A stretch of 64,000 bases of DNA, taken from Stakelama saccharophila. Lineage in GTDB: Bacteria > Pseudomonadota > Alphaproteobacteria > Sphingomonadales > Sphingomonadaceae. Under the pieces are notes generated by a model, which had not been told where the DNA came from, ran no database searches, and saw only the letters and a list, made by a program, of their open reading frames with translations. Made by a program: the position numbers and the translations under genes. The stretch is taken from assembly GCF_032229225.1 (NCBI RefSeq), contig NZ_CP135076.1:3019001-3083000 (forward strand). The letters are read 5' to 3'. Shown here piece after piece: positions 1 through 8,269 of the stretch; the stretch's first letter is position 1, and every line of letters starts with the position of its first letter.

Positions 1-1
1 C

Positions 2-1261
2 CCCGCACTGATCCCCCCCGGCAAGCCGACTATCGCGTCGATGCTGAAGGGCGCGGGCTATACCACGTCGGTCGTGGGCAAATGGCATCTCGGCCTCGGC
101 TCGGGCGATCTCGACTGGAACGGCCGGATCGCGCGGGGCCCGCTCGAAATCGGGTTCGACTATGCCTTCTATTTTCCAGGGACGCTCGACCGCGTTCCGA
201 CCGTCTTCATCGAGGATCACAAGGTCGTTGGGCTCGACCCCGATGATCCGATCCGGGTGAGCTATACCGACAATATCAGTTCGGATCCCACCGGGCGCGA
301 ACATCCCGAACTGCTCAGGATGACGTCCAATGACGGGCATGACGGAACGATCGTGAACGGCGTCGGCCGCATCGGCTATATGAGCGGCGGCCATGCCGCG
401 CGCTGGAAGGACGAGGACATGGCCGACACGCTGGTCGAAAAGGCCGGCGCCTGGTTCGAACAGACCGGCAGCGATCCGTTCTTCATGTATTTCTCGGCCA
501 GCGAAATCCACGTCCCGCGCGTACCGGCCAAGCGCTTTCAGGGCGTGACCGGCATGGGTCCGCGCGGCGATTCGATCGCGGAGCTGGACTGGGTGGTCGG
601 CGCGCTGGTCCAGAAGCTGGAGGAACTCGGTAAGCTGGACGACACGCTCATCATCTTCAGCAGCGACAACGGCCCCGTCCTCAACGACGGCTATAACGAT
701 GACGCGGTGCAGAAGATCGGCGAGCATCGCCCCTCCGGCCCGTTCCGCAGCGGAAAATACGCGATCTTCGACGGCGGCCTGATGGTGCCGATGATCGCGC
801 ACTGGCCGGACGCCATGCCCGCCGGCGTCGTGTCGCCCGCGCGCATCGACCATGTCGACCTGTTCGCCAGCCTCGCCGGCCTGGTCGGGCAATCGCTGGG
901 CCGCGACGCCGCCGTCGACAGTTTCGACCTGCTCCCCGCCCTCACCGGCCACGCGCTCGACGGTCGCGAATATCTGATCGAGGATACGAGCACCAATATC
1001 GCCGAGGAAAGCAACCTCACCAGGCACAGCGACAGCATCTTCGCGTTCGTGCAGGGCGACTGGAAGGTCATCAAGCCGCACGGGCAGCCGACATCGTTCC
1101 ACGGAAACGAAATCGGCAACGCGCCGGCGCCGCAGCTCTACAATATCACCAACGATCCCGGCGAAACCGTGAACCTGGCGGCGCGCTATCCTGACCGCAC
1201 CGACAAGATGCTCAACCGGTTGGAGGCCATTCTGGCGGGCTCGCGCACGCGGCCGCAATGA
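2..1261 (+). CDS. Sulfatase, type I (5'-truncated by window edge)
   Basis: Hydrolyses a sulfate ester, probably on a sulfated glycan, after export (the signal peptide would lie outside the window). The frame is open from base 2, and the visible part begins just before the conserved GKWHLG segment (about residue 18 of the visible frame), so the N-terminus with the CxPSR formylglycine site is missing here. Family features seen are the VGKWHLGLG motif, SASEIHVPR, the SSDNGP metal/substrate motif and a C-terminal LYNITNDPGE segment typical of type I sulfatases. An ATG at 41 is internal and not the true start. It converges on the glycoside hydrolase gene across a strong hairpin. The substrate cannot be told from sequence. 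Confidence 0.9.
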   Translation, partial: PALIPPGKPTIASMLKGAGYTTSVVGKWHLGLGSGDLDWNGRIARGPLEIGFDYAFYFPGTLDRVPTVFIEDHKVVGLDPDDPIRVSYTDNISSDPTGREHPELLRMTSNDGHDGTIVNGVGRIGYMSGGHAARWKDEDMADTLVEKAGAWFEQTGSDPFFMYFSASEIHVPRVPAKRFQGVTGMGPRGDSIAELDWVVGALVQKLEELGKLDDTLIIFSSDNGPVLNDGYNDDAVQKIGEHRPSGPFRSGKYAIFDGGLMVPMIAHWPDAMPAGVVSPARIDHVDLFASLAGLVGQSLGRDAAVDSFDLLPALTGHALDGREYLIEDTSTNIAEESNLTRHSDSIFAFVQGDWKVIKPHGQPTSFHGNEIGNAPAPQLYNITNDPGETVNLAARYPDRTDKMLNRLEAILAGSRTRPQ

Positions 1262-1270
1262 GGTGTGGAG

Positions 1271-1300
1271 GCGGACCGCCCTTGCCTGGGGGCGGTCCGC
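1271..1300. terminator. Bidirectional hairpin terminator
   Basis: A perfect 10-bp stem (gcggaccgcc / ggcggtccgc) with a 10-base loop lies in the 45-bp gap between the convergent sulfatase and glycoside hydrolase genes. There is no long T-run, so the strength is uncertain, but the position between convergent ends fits a shared terminator. Confidence 0.6.
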
Positions 1301-1306
1301 AACCGC

Positions 1307-2440
1307 TCAGCGCGTTTGCAGCGCCCGGAAATCCTCGATCCAGGCATATCCATAGGGGGCGCTGCCGTCCGGGTTCGGCCGTACCGTGCGCGGAGCGAAG
1401 ACGCTGTTGATGAGCCACGGCGTCTTGTCCGGCCCGAAATTCGCCGACATCGAACTGCCCTGCTTGAAGCCGTAGGTGGCGACGTCGAGACGGCCAGTAT
1501 CGCGGAAAATCTTCATCTGCGCGCGCAGATAGTGGCGATGCTCCTCGAACCAGGGGCTGAGCGCCAGGAAGTCATCCCATTTCGATTTGCCGAACGGTTC
1601 CTTGAGCGCCTGCGCGATCACCTGCCAGTTCCGCGTGTCCGACGGCAGGCCGTACATCTTCGCGAAGGTCGGCGAAACCGGCCGCTTCATCTGGTCGTTC
1701 CACCACCAGATCAACGAGAATTCGGTGGCGATGAACGACTGGTCCGCTCGCATGCGCGGTAGCACATAGGACAGGAACGCCCGCGATTCCTCGATATCGG
1801 TTATGTGGGGATGGATATCGACCCCGGCGATCTGGGGCGTGGCCTTTACAAAGGCCATCCAGCGTTCGGCCGTCTTCGTGCGCCGGCCGGCTTTTTGAAG
1901 CTGGTTCAGCGCACCCATGTACAGCCGTGTCGGGCATTCGCCGCCGCAATGCGCCTCGCGATATGCGATGACGCGACGCGCCATCGTTTCGTAAAAGACG
2001 TTGAGATCCGCGTCACGGTCCTCCGTGCGGCTCTCGATGAACGGCTCGTTGCCGATTTCGAGGATGTCGACCTTTCCCATCACCATCGGCAGCACCTGAT
2101 CCAGGCGGGCCAGCTCGCGCTTCATCCCGTCGCTGCCCGGCTTTGGAAAATCGCGATGATTATACGGCCATTTCAGCGTGAGCAGCGTGCGATAGCCGTG
2201 TTCGTGAACGTCGAGGATGGTGCGTACGGCTCCCGGACCCGCCGCCCCCTCGGCATCGACCTGGGGCATCGGCAGGAAGATGCGCACCCAGTGCGTCTGC
2301 GCTTTTTCGAGATCGCGGTAATCGACGTCTTCGAAATGCTCATTGTAGTTCGCGCCAAGCGCGCCGGTTGCGTTTTCCGCGAAAGCCGGCGCATTTGCGA
2401 TGCCGGCGAGCGCCAGTACGATCGGGATAAAAGCCTTCAT
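1307..2440 (-). CDS. Secreted clan-A-like glycoside hydrolase
   Basis: A 377-residue exported protein with a signal peptide (residues 1-21, ending APAFA). The start ATG at 2440 is chosen because a strong ribosome site (ggaggggag) precedes it; a longer frame to 2524 has no such site and would bury the signal peptide. The body resembles a TIM-barrel hydrolase of clan GH-A: LEIGNEPF around residues 128-134 would place the acid/base at E132, and FIATEF around 236-241 would place the nucleophile at E240. The family number is not recognised. It is divergent from a TonB receptor across a candidate operator at 2549, so it is probably co-regulated with glycan uptake. The catalytic assignment is inferred from motifs only. 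Confidence 0.65.
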   Translation of the reverse strand: MKAFIPIVLALAGIANAPAFAENATGALGANYNEHFEDVDYRDLEKAQTHWVRIFLPMPQVDAEGAAGPGAVRTILDVHEHGYRTLLTLKWPYNHRDFPKPGSDGMKRELARLDQVLPMVMGKVDILEIGNEPFIESRTEDRDADLNVFYETMARRVIAYREAHCGGECPTRLYMGALNQLQKAGRRTKTAERWMAFVKATPQIAGVDIHPHITDIEESRAFLSYVLPRMRADQSFIATEFSLIWWWNDQMKRPVSPTFAKMYGLPSDTRNWQVIAQALKEPFGKSKWDDFLALSPWFEEHRHYLRAQMKIFRDTGRLDVATYGFKQGSSMSANFGPDKTPWLINSVFAPRTVRPNPDGSAPYGYAWIEDFRALQTR

Positions 2441-2548
2441 CACATCTCCCCTCCAATTGTGTCGGCGGTGGATCCATTGCGCCGCCGGACACGGCTTTGT
2501 CGCGCGCGACATGGTCAATGCCACGGCAACTCCGCCGAAAGCTTATTG

Positions 2549-2561
2549 TATAAGTCCTATA
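2549..2561. promoter_or_regulatory. Candidate operator TATAAGTCCTATA
   Basis: A 13-bp near-palindrome (revcomp TATAGGACTTATA) in an otherwise GC-rich divergent promoter region, 90 bp upstream of the TonB receptor start and 109 bp upstream of the hydrolase start. It matches the pattern TATAnGWCnTATA seen again at 13760 and 15040 and, with two changes, at 19256. Assigning it to the GntR regulator at 27010 is inference. Confidence 0.45.
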
Positions 2562-2650
2562 AATGCGATACCGCCGGATGGCAATCGGACGCAGCATGCA
2601 AAATGCCGCCGACATCAGGGTGCGATCCGCACAAAGTACGGAGGGGTTTA

Positions 2651-5404
2651 GTGAACAACCGCAATATCTTCTGCTGCTCAGCTTCGGCATTGGCGGTGAT
2701 GTCGATGGCCGCCGGCGCACATGCGCAGTCGCGTGCCGGCGAAACTCCGCAGAGCAACTCTATATCCCGATCTGACGATCAGACGGTTTCCACCCTGCCG
2801 GGTCAGGAAATCGTGGTCACCGGCATCCGCGAAAGTCTCGCACGCGCGGCGGAGATCAAGCGCGATTCACCGCAGGTCGTCGATTCGATCGTGGCGGAGG
2901 ATATCGGCAAATTTCCCGACCCGACCACTGCGGGCGCACTGCAACGCGTTCCCGGCGTGCAGGTTGCGGTGGGCGCGAACAACGAAATCACCGGCGTGCG
3001 CGTCCGTGGCCTCGACGACATCACGACGACGCTGGACGGGCGCGAGATTTTCTCCGCAACCGGCCGCGGTTTCGCATTTCAGGATCTGCCTGCCGCGGCG
3101 CTCGCCCGGGTCGACGTTATCAAGACCAGCACCGCCGATCTGATCGAAGGCGGCATCGCCAGCACGATCAACCTGCAACTCAACAAGCCGTTCAATTTCA
3201 ACAAGCCCACGATCGTGGCGACGGCGCGCGGCAATTACGAAAACAACGCCGACAAGATCAATCCGCAGGCCAGCCTGCTGGCGACCGATAGCTGGGAAAC
3301 CGGTATCGGCAAGATCGGCGTTCTCGTGAACGCCAGCTATGCCTATTTCGATTATGATCGATCGATCACCTTCGACGGACTGCGTCGCAGCCTGGATACG
3401 GGGCCGTTCAACGTGCCGGGCGCCATCGCGCCGCTCAACTTCGGCGCGGTCAATACTTATGGCCAATATGACCGGCCCGAAGTCAACGGATCGATCCAAT
3501 GGCAGGCGACGCCGGAGCTTCAGGTCTATGTCGACGGCCTGTTCACCGGGTACGAATCGGACCATCAGACATCGTTCCTGGCGACCCCGTTCTTTGTCGG
3601 CGGCACCACCGTTTCGAACATCGTCACCAATCCCGACCAGTGTTTTGACACGCCCGTTGCGCCGAATGGATTTTATCCAACGCAAGATCAGTTCGATAAC
3701 GGGCAGTATACGACCCAGAATCTGTGCAAGCTCGAATCGGCAACATTCGACAATGTGCCTTTGAACAGTTCCACCCAGTCGTTCCGCGACAGGAATTACA
3801 ACTATCTTGGCGCGTTCGGGCTGAAATACGACAGCGACGCGACGCATATCGACTTCGACATCGCCTATCAAAAGTCGACCGGGCGGCACGAGGCGTTCAT
3901 CGTCGATGTCGGAAAACGGATCACCGTCAATCTGCAGACCGACGTCAATGGCGCGGGCGTCGCCGAACAGCCCGGAAACCCGGCCGGAGACCCCGAGGGT
4001 TGGGCCTTCTGGCACGGGCTTGCCCAGACGTTCAATAAATCCAACGGCGATATGTGGCAGGGACGTTTCGACATCACGCGTGATCTCGATGATGAACTGG
4101 GTATCCTTCAAAAATTCCAGTTCGGGGCGCGCTTCAGCCGCCGGGCGGCACTGTTTCAGGAAGCGGTGGTCAACACCCCTGCGCCGGGCGGCGATTTCGC
4201 GACGCCGGTGGCGGGCAACGCGCCCGATGGCTTCATGGTGCCCGTACCCGGCGTTCCGCGCGTCAATGACGGCGCCGACGGCTATGGTCCCGATCCCGAT
4301 TATCTGCGCTCCGACGATGGGCGTGATCTCATCCGTGCGCTTTACGGTACGCAACTCGGCAATCCGGCGTACCAGCCCGAGCGCGAATTCGACGCAAAGG
4401 AAAAAACCTACGCGGTCTATACGCAACTCGGATATGCCTTCGATATCGGCGGCCCGGTCAAGGCCGATGGCCTGATCGGCGGGCGCGTCGTCAACACCGA
4501 ACGATCCATCTCAGGCGCTGGTGTCGTAAACGGCGTCGCGGTTCCGGTCGATGCGAACAGGTCGGACACCAAATGGTTGCCCAATGCCAGCCTCCGCGTT
4601 CAGTTCGGCGGGGGGCTGCAGGCGCGCGCAACCTATTCGCGCACCATGCGCCGGCCCAATTTCGGCGATCTCAATCCCGGATTGAATTATGTGGTGTCCA
4701 CCAATCCCAATGTCATCAATTCGGGATCTGCGGGCAATCCCGACCTGCGCCCCCAGGTCTCCGACAGCTATGACGCCACGCTGGAATATTACTGGAACGG
4801 GGGCTTTGCGGCTGTCGCAGGCTTTTACCGCACGATCGAGGATCGCGTCGTCGGCGATCCGCAGCGTGAGACGATCGACGGGCAGGAATACAATATCAAT
4901 CGACCGCGTAATATCGGCAGCGTCAAGCTGAAGGGTGTCGAAGTCAGCGGGCAGACCTTTTTCAACTTCCTTCCCGGTGCACTCTCAGGCCTCGGTGTCT
5001 TCGGCAACTTCACCTATATCGATTCCAAGATCGGGGGAGACGATCCTTTGGCGGGCTATCCGCTGCTCGGTGTGTCCAAATACAACTTCAATTCGGGCTT
5101 GCTCTACGACCACAGCGGCATTTCGGGCCGGCTGGTCTACACATATCGGTCGAAATACGCAGAGGGCAATTCGACGGGCACCAACACCCTGCGCCCGGAT
5201 CCCGTCGTCCTCAGTTATGTTCGTTCCGGCGGCCGTCTCGACTTCAGCGTAGGCTATGACATCACGAAGGCGATCCGCGTGGATGTCGGCGGCACCAATA
5301 TCCTGCACAACAAGTATAAGAGCTATTATGCCGTGCCGTGGCTGCCCATCGACTACCGCGATGACGGCACAACCTATACGGTCGGGCTCCGCGTAAAGAT
5401 CTAG
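2651..5404 (+). CDS. TonB-dependent receptor 1
   Basis: An outer-membrane active transporter, probably for oligosaccharides. The GTG at 2651 is chosen because ggagggg lies just upstream and it yields a signal peptide (residues 1-26, ending GAHAQ); 917 residues, usual for the family. The plug domain opens with the TonB-box-like EIVVTGIRESL, then EDIGKFPDPT, LQRVPGVQV and VRVRGLDD, all hallmarks of the large sphingomonad/Caulobacter receptor family. The C-terminal strand ends in a hydrophobic residue (GLRVKI), as expected for BAM-dependent insertion. It is closely related to the receptor at 29685 (shared SAGNPDLRPQ and GVEVSGQTFF-type blocks), suggesting paralogous receptors for related ligands. 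The ligand is unknown. Confidence 0.93.
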   Translation: MNNRNIFCCSASALAVMSMAAGAHAQSRAGETPQSNSISRSDDQTVSTLPGQEIVVTGIRESLARAAEIKRDSPQVVDSIVAEDIGKFPDPTTAGALQRVPGVQVAVGANNEITGVRVRGLDDITTTLDGREIFSATGRGFAFQDLPAAALARVDVIKTSTADLIEGGIASTINLQLNKPFNFNKPTIVATARGNYENNADKINPQASLLATDSWETGIGKIGVLVNASYAYFDYDRSITFDGLRRSLDTGPFNVPGAIAPLNFGAVNTYGQYDRPEVNGSIQWQATPELQVYVDGLFTGYESDHQTSFLATPFFVGGTTVSNIVTNPDQCFDTPVAPNGFYPTQDQFDNGQYTTQNLCKLESATFDNVPLNSSTQSFRDRNYNYLGAFGLKYDSDATHIDFDIAYQKSTGRHEAFIVDVGKRITVNLQTDVNGAGVAEQPGNPAGDPEGWAFWHGLAQTFNKSNGDMWQGRFDITRDLDDELGILQKFQFGARFSRRAALFQEAVVNTPAPGGDFATPVAGNAPDGFMVPVPGVPRVNDGADGYGPDPDYLRSDDGRDLIRALYGTQLGNPAYQPEREFDAKEKTYAVYTQLGYAFDIGGPVKADGLIGGRVVNTERSISGAGVVNGVAVPVDANRSDTKWLPNASLRVQFGGGLQARATYSRTMRRPNFGDLNPGLNYVVSTNPNVINSGSAGNPDLRPQVSDSYDATLEYYWNGGFAAVAGFYRTIEDRVVGDPQRETIDGQEYNINRPRNIGSVKLKGVEVSGQTFFNFLPGALSGLGVFGNFTYIDSKIGGDDPLAGYPLLGVSKYNFNSGLLYDHSGISGRLVYTYRSKYAEGNSTGTNTLRPDPVVLSYVRSGGRLDFSVGYDITKAIRVDVGGTNILHNKYKSYYAVPWLPIDYRDDGTTYTVGLRVKI

Positions 5405-5415
5405 GGCGGACCGCA

Positions 5416-5454
5416 ACCGGGTGACAGCCGCCACGACGCACGCTGTCACCCGGT
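5416..5454 (+). terminator. Hairpin downstream of TonB receptor 1
   Basis: A perfect 13-bp inverted repeat (accgggtgacagc / gctgtcacccggt) with a 13-base loop, 12 bp after the receptor stop codon. No T-run follows, so it may act as a terminator or as a 3'-end stabiliser. Confidence 0.5.
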
Positions 5455-5726
5455 CCGTAACACGCACTTTGCGTCAACCGCCTGTTCGCTCGGCGCAACC
5501 GGTCCACGGGCGGCGTGAAGGAAGAGGGACCCCGGATCGCCGGGGTCTGACGGTCGGACGTACCTTATCCCTGCATCACGACATTGTCCCAGGCGCGCCC
5601 CTCAACGGCGCGCTTGTTCTTCCAGTGCCGACGGTAGCGAAGGCAATCGCTATCCTTCTTTGCAGTCGTACTATTCCGGCCCGCCCGGCGGAAAACGTAA
5701 GCGCCGCCTGAACGTTTCGACGCCCT
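5455..5726. other. Non-coding gap between convergent genes
   Basis: Together with the hairpin before it this makes a 322-bp gap between the receptor and the GH43 gene. Short open frames here lack ribosome sites and homology-like motifs. I see no RNA gene or repeat. Confidence 0.5.
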
Positions 5727-6764
5727 TTATCGCGAAGGCACCGGGATCGGCTCACCCTCTGGCACCGGCTCGCCGAAATCGGGCCAGCCCGCATCTGTCC
5801 AGCCGAATTTCTGGATATGCGGCGCGCGCTTCGGGGTGCAGCCCATGTCCGGCCCCGAATTGGCATGATAGATGATCCAGTTCTCGCTGCCGTCGGGCGA
5901 GGTGAAAAAGCCGTTATGCCCGGTCGCATAGACGCCGTTGCCGCGCTTGAAGACGGGACCGGGCGACTTGGCCCACGCACCGGCGTCGAGCGGGTCCGCC
6001 CCCGGCGCGGCGTGGAGCAGGCCCAGCGCATAGTCGTCCGACCAACAGGCGCTGCCCGAATAGGTCATGAACAGGTCGCCCTTCGGCCCCAGCAGGAATT
6101 CCGGCCCTTCGACGATCTGGCGTCCGCCCTGCCGCTCCCACGCCTTGTCGGGGCGCGCGATCACCGTTTCGGGGGTGGCGAGCGTCCAGGGGTTCGCCAT
6201 GCGCGCGATGGCGAGCGCGCTGTCGGGGCCGTCATAGGCCGAATAGACGAAATACAGATCGCCCTTGTAACGGAAGACGGTGCCGTCGATGCCGGGAAGC
6301 CGGGTGTCGACCCTGCCCCGATCGATCCATTCGCCGGTCAGCGGATCGGCGGAGTCATTCTCAAGCACGAAAACGCCGCGATGCAGGTCGTCCTTGTGCC
6401 CGCTCGCCGTGGCCGAATAATAAAGGAACCACTTGCCGTCGATCCGGTGCAGTTCCGGCGCCCAGATCAGGTGCGCGTTCGGGCCGGTCTTGGGCGGGGT
6501 CCAAACGACGGCATGCTCGGCATCCTTCAGATCGGCGATATCGTCGGTGCGCCACAGCGCGATCCGGTCGCGCGTGGTATGGGTGTAGTAGTAGGTGCCG
6601 TCGACCTGCGTGATCCACGGATCGGGGCCGGAAGGCAGCAGCGGATTGGTGAAGGTCGCCGCATGCTGCGATATCGCGGCGGGCGGAGGCGCGGTATCGG
6701 CGCAACCGGCGACAAGGCCGAACGCGGCGAGCGCGAATGCCAGCTTCGATGCACGATGGGCCAT
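5727..6764 (-). CDS. GH43-family glycosidase, lipoprotein
   Basis: A 345-residue five-bladed beta-propeller hydrolase of family GH43 (arabinofuranosidase/galactosidase/xylosidase type). The ATG at 6764 follows agaggacgacc. A lipobox (LVAGC, Cys21) implies membrane anchoring facing the periplasm or surface. The catalytic triad is visible: general base D48 in SGPDPW, pKa-modulating D160 in GIDGT, and general acid E219 in VEGPE. NPLLPSGPDPW and WTPPKTGPNAHLIWAPELH fit the exo-arabinofuranosidase-like branch, but specificity cannot be fixed. It is the last gene of the galactose operon, 11 bp after dgoA, so it may release a terminal sugar that the operon then metabolises. Confidence 0.88.
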   Translation of the reverse strand: MAHRASKLAFALAAFGLVAGCADTAPPPAAISQHAATFTNPLLPSGPDPWITQVDGTYYYTHTTRDRIALWRTDDIADLKDAEHAVVWTPPKTGPNAHLIWAPELHRIDGKWFLYYSATASGHKDDLHRGVFVLENDSADPLTGEWIDRGRVDTRLPGIDGTVFRYKGDLYFVYSAYDGPDSALAIARMANPWTLATPETVIARPDKAWERQGGRQIVEGPEFLLGPKGDLFMTYSGSACWSDDYALGLLHAAPGADPLDAGAWAKSPGPVFKRGNGVYATGHNGFFTSPDGSENWIIYHANSGPDMGCTPKRAPHIQKFGWTDAGWPDFGEPVPEGEPIPVPSR

Positions 6765-6775
6765 GGTCGTCCTCT

Positions 6776-7402
6776 TTATCCCAATGCGGCGACAAAGCGG
6801 TCGGCGGCCGCCCGCACGCTCGCGGCATCGTCGCGGGGTTTGTAGAGAGCGGATCCCAGGCCGAATCCGTCGGCGCCGACCGCGCGCCACGGGGCCATGT
6901 TGTCCGGCGTGATGCCGCCGACCACCAGCTTGCGCGTGCCCTTCGGCAACACCGCGCCCTGTGCCTTCAGCACGGCCGGGCTCGCGGCCTCTGCCGGGAA
7001 GAGCTTTAGCGCATCGGCGCCGGCCTGAAGCGCGGCGAAGCCTTCCGACGGCGTGAAATAGCCCGGCAGGGACGCCATGCCTTCCCGCTTGGTCGCGGCG
7101 ATGACCCCGGTATCGGTGTTGGGCGATACGATCATGCGCCCGCCCGCCTGCGCCACGGCCGCCACCGCTGCCGTATCGAGCACGGTGCCGGCGCCGATCA
7201 CCGCACGGTCGCCGATCGCTGTGACGAGGCGCCGGATCGAATCGATCGGGTCGGGCGAATTGAGCGGCACCTCGATCAGGGTGAAGCCGGCGGCGACCAG
7301 CGCGGCGCCCACATCCTCCACCTCGTCGGGCCGGATGCCGCGCAGGATGGCGACCAGCGGGCAACGGGCGAATGCGTCGGCGAAGTCGTTCGGCGTGGTC
7401 AT
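6776..7402 (-). CDS. dgoA: 2-dehydro-3-deoxy-6-phosphogalactonate aldolase
   Basis: Cleaves 2-keto-3-deoxy-6-phosphogalactonate to pyruvate and glyceraldehyde 3-phosphate, the last step of the De Ley-Doudoroff galactose route, in the cytoplasm. It has 208 residues, standard for the KDPG/KDPGal aldolase family. The Schiff-base lysine is K133 in ADALKLFPAE, and the catalytic glutamate is E44 in LIEVPLNSP, a wording typical of the galactonate rather than gluconate branch. The start codon overlaps the dgoK stop by 4 bp (ATGA), indicating translational coupling. The adjacent kinase and symporter support the galactose assignment over an Entner-Doudoroff Eda. Confidence 0.92.
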   Translation of the reverse strand: MTTPNDFADAFARCPLVAILRGIRPDEVEDVGAALVAAGFTLIEVPLNSPDPIDSIRRLVTAIGDRAVIGAGTVLDTAAVAAVAQAGGRMIVSPNTDTGVIAATKREGMASLPGYFTPSEGFAALQAGADALKLFPAEAASPAVLKAQGAVLPKGTRKLVVGGITPDNMAPWRAVGADGFGLGSALYKPRDDAASVRAAADRFVAALG

Positions 7403-8268
7403 AGCTGTCTCCAGATGGCGGTGATGCCGGCGACGAAGGCGCCGTGGCTGTCAAGGATAGTGGCTTCACCGCCGAGTGTCTCGACCGCCGCCCGGTAGAG
7501 ATCGCCCAATTCCGGATCGGCGAGAATGGCGATCTTGCGATCGAGCGGGCGCGCAGCGACGTCGGCGCCGATCACCAGTCCGCTGGCATAAGCGGCGGCA
7601 TCGCTGTCCGCCCGGCGGCCGAGAACGGCCGAGGCGCGGACGTCGAACAGGTTGGCGAGCAGATCGCCGTCGCGCGCGCGCTCCACGCCCGCACGAAAGA
7701 CCGGGCCGTCGGCAATCGCGCCGCCGAGCTGCGGCGCAAGGATGCTGTGCCGGCGCAGCAGCGCGAAGACCTCGCCCGTCATCGCAGTGGTGAATCCGGT
7801 GATCCGCCCGCCGGTCAGATCGGCCCATTTGCAATGCGTCCCCGGCTGACAGAACAACGCGTCCGGTCCGGCCATGCCGCTGGCGACGGCGCCGAGCAGT
7901 TGCACTTCCTCGCCGCGCATCACGTCGGCGCGGGTGTCGGTCGCCAGCGATACGCCCGGCACGATCCCCGTGCGCCCCGGCTCGATCCAGGCGATCGCGG
8001 CCGCCAGATCGGCCAGCCCGGCGGGGCAGGGGCAATAGCCGGCGTCGCGCCAGCCGCGATTCGACCCCGCCATGCCGGCGATCAGGACGGACAGGTCGCC
8101 GTGCCGTTCGCGGATGCGGGCGATCTCGTCCGCATAATCGCCGCCCTCCATCGCCAGCATGCCGCGATCGTCGCGCTCGGTCGCGACCACCTCGTCGGTC
8201 GCATCGATGCGATAGACGCGCCGGTTGGTGGTGCCCCAGTCGATGGCGAGGAAAGCGCCCTGCGTCAC
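7399..8268 (-). CDS. dgoK: 2-dehydro-3-deoxygalactonokinase
   Basis: Phosphorylates 2-keto-3-deoxygalactonate with ATP to give the substrate of DgoA. 289 residues, normal for DgoK. The N-terminal AIDWGTTNRRVY is the phosphate-binding loop of this ASKHA-fold family; CQPGTHCKWA and TAMTGEVFALL are further DgoK signatures. The start is GTG at 8268, one base after the symporter stop; the sequence ggtggtgag just before it is the only ribosome-site-like element, so re-initiation from the upstream gene is likely. Operon position between symporter and aldolase matches the pathway order. Confidence 0.92.
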   Translation of the reverse strand: MTQGAFLAIDWGTTNRRVYRIDATDEVVATERDDRGMLAMEGGDYADEIARIRERHGDLSVLIAGMAGSNRGWRDAGYCPCPAGLADLAAAIAWIEPGRTGIVPGVSLATDTRADVMRGEEVQLLGAVASGMAGPDALFCQPGTHCKWADLTGGRITGFTTAMTGEVFALLRRHSILAPQLGGAIADGPVFRAGVERARDGDLLANLFDVRASAVLGRRADSDAAAYASGLVIGADVAARPLDRKIAILADPELGDLYRAAVETLGGEATILDSHGAFVAGITAIWRQL

Positions 8269-8269
8269 C

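Noticed and set aside
2867..4426. A 519-codon open frame on the minus strand
   Set aside because: Antisense to TonB receptor 1; composition typical of a shadow frame.
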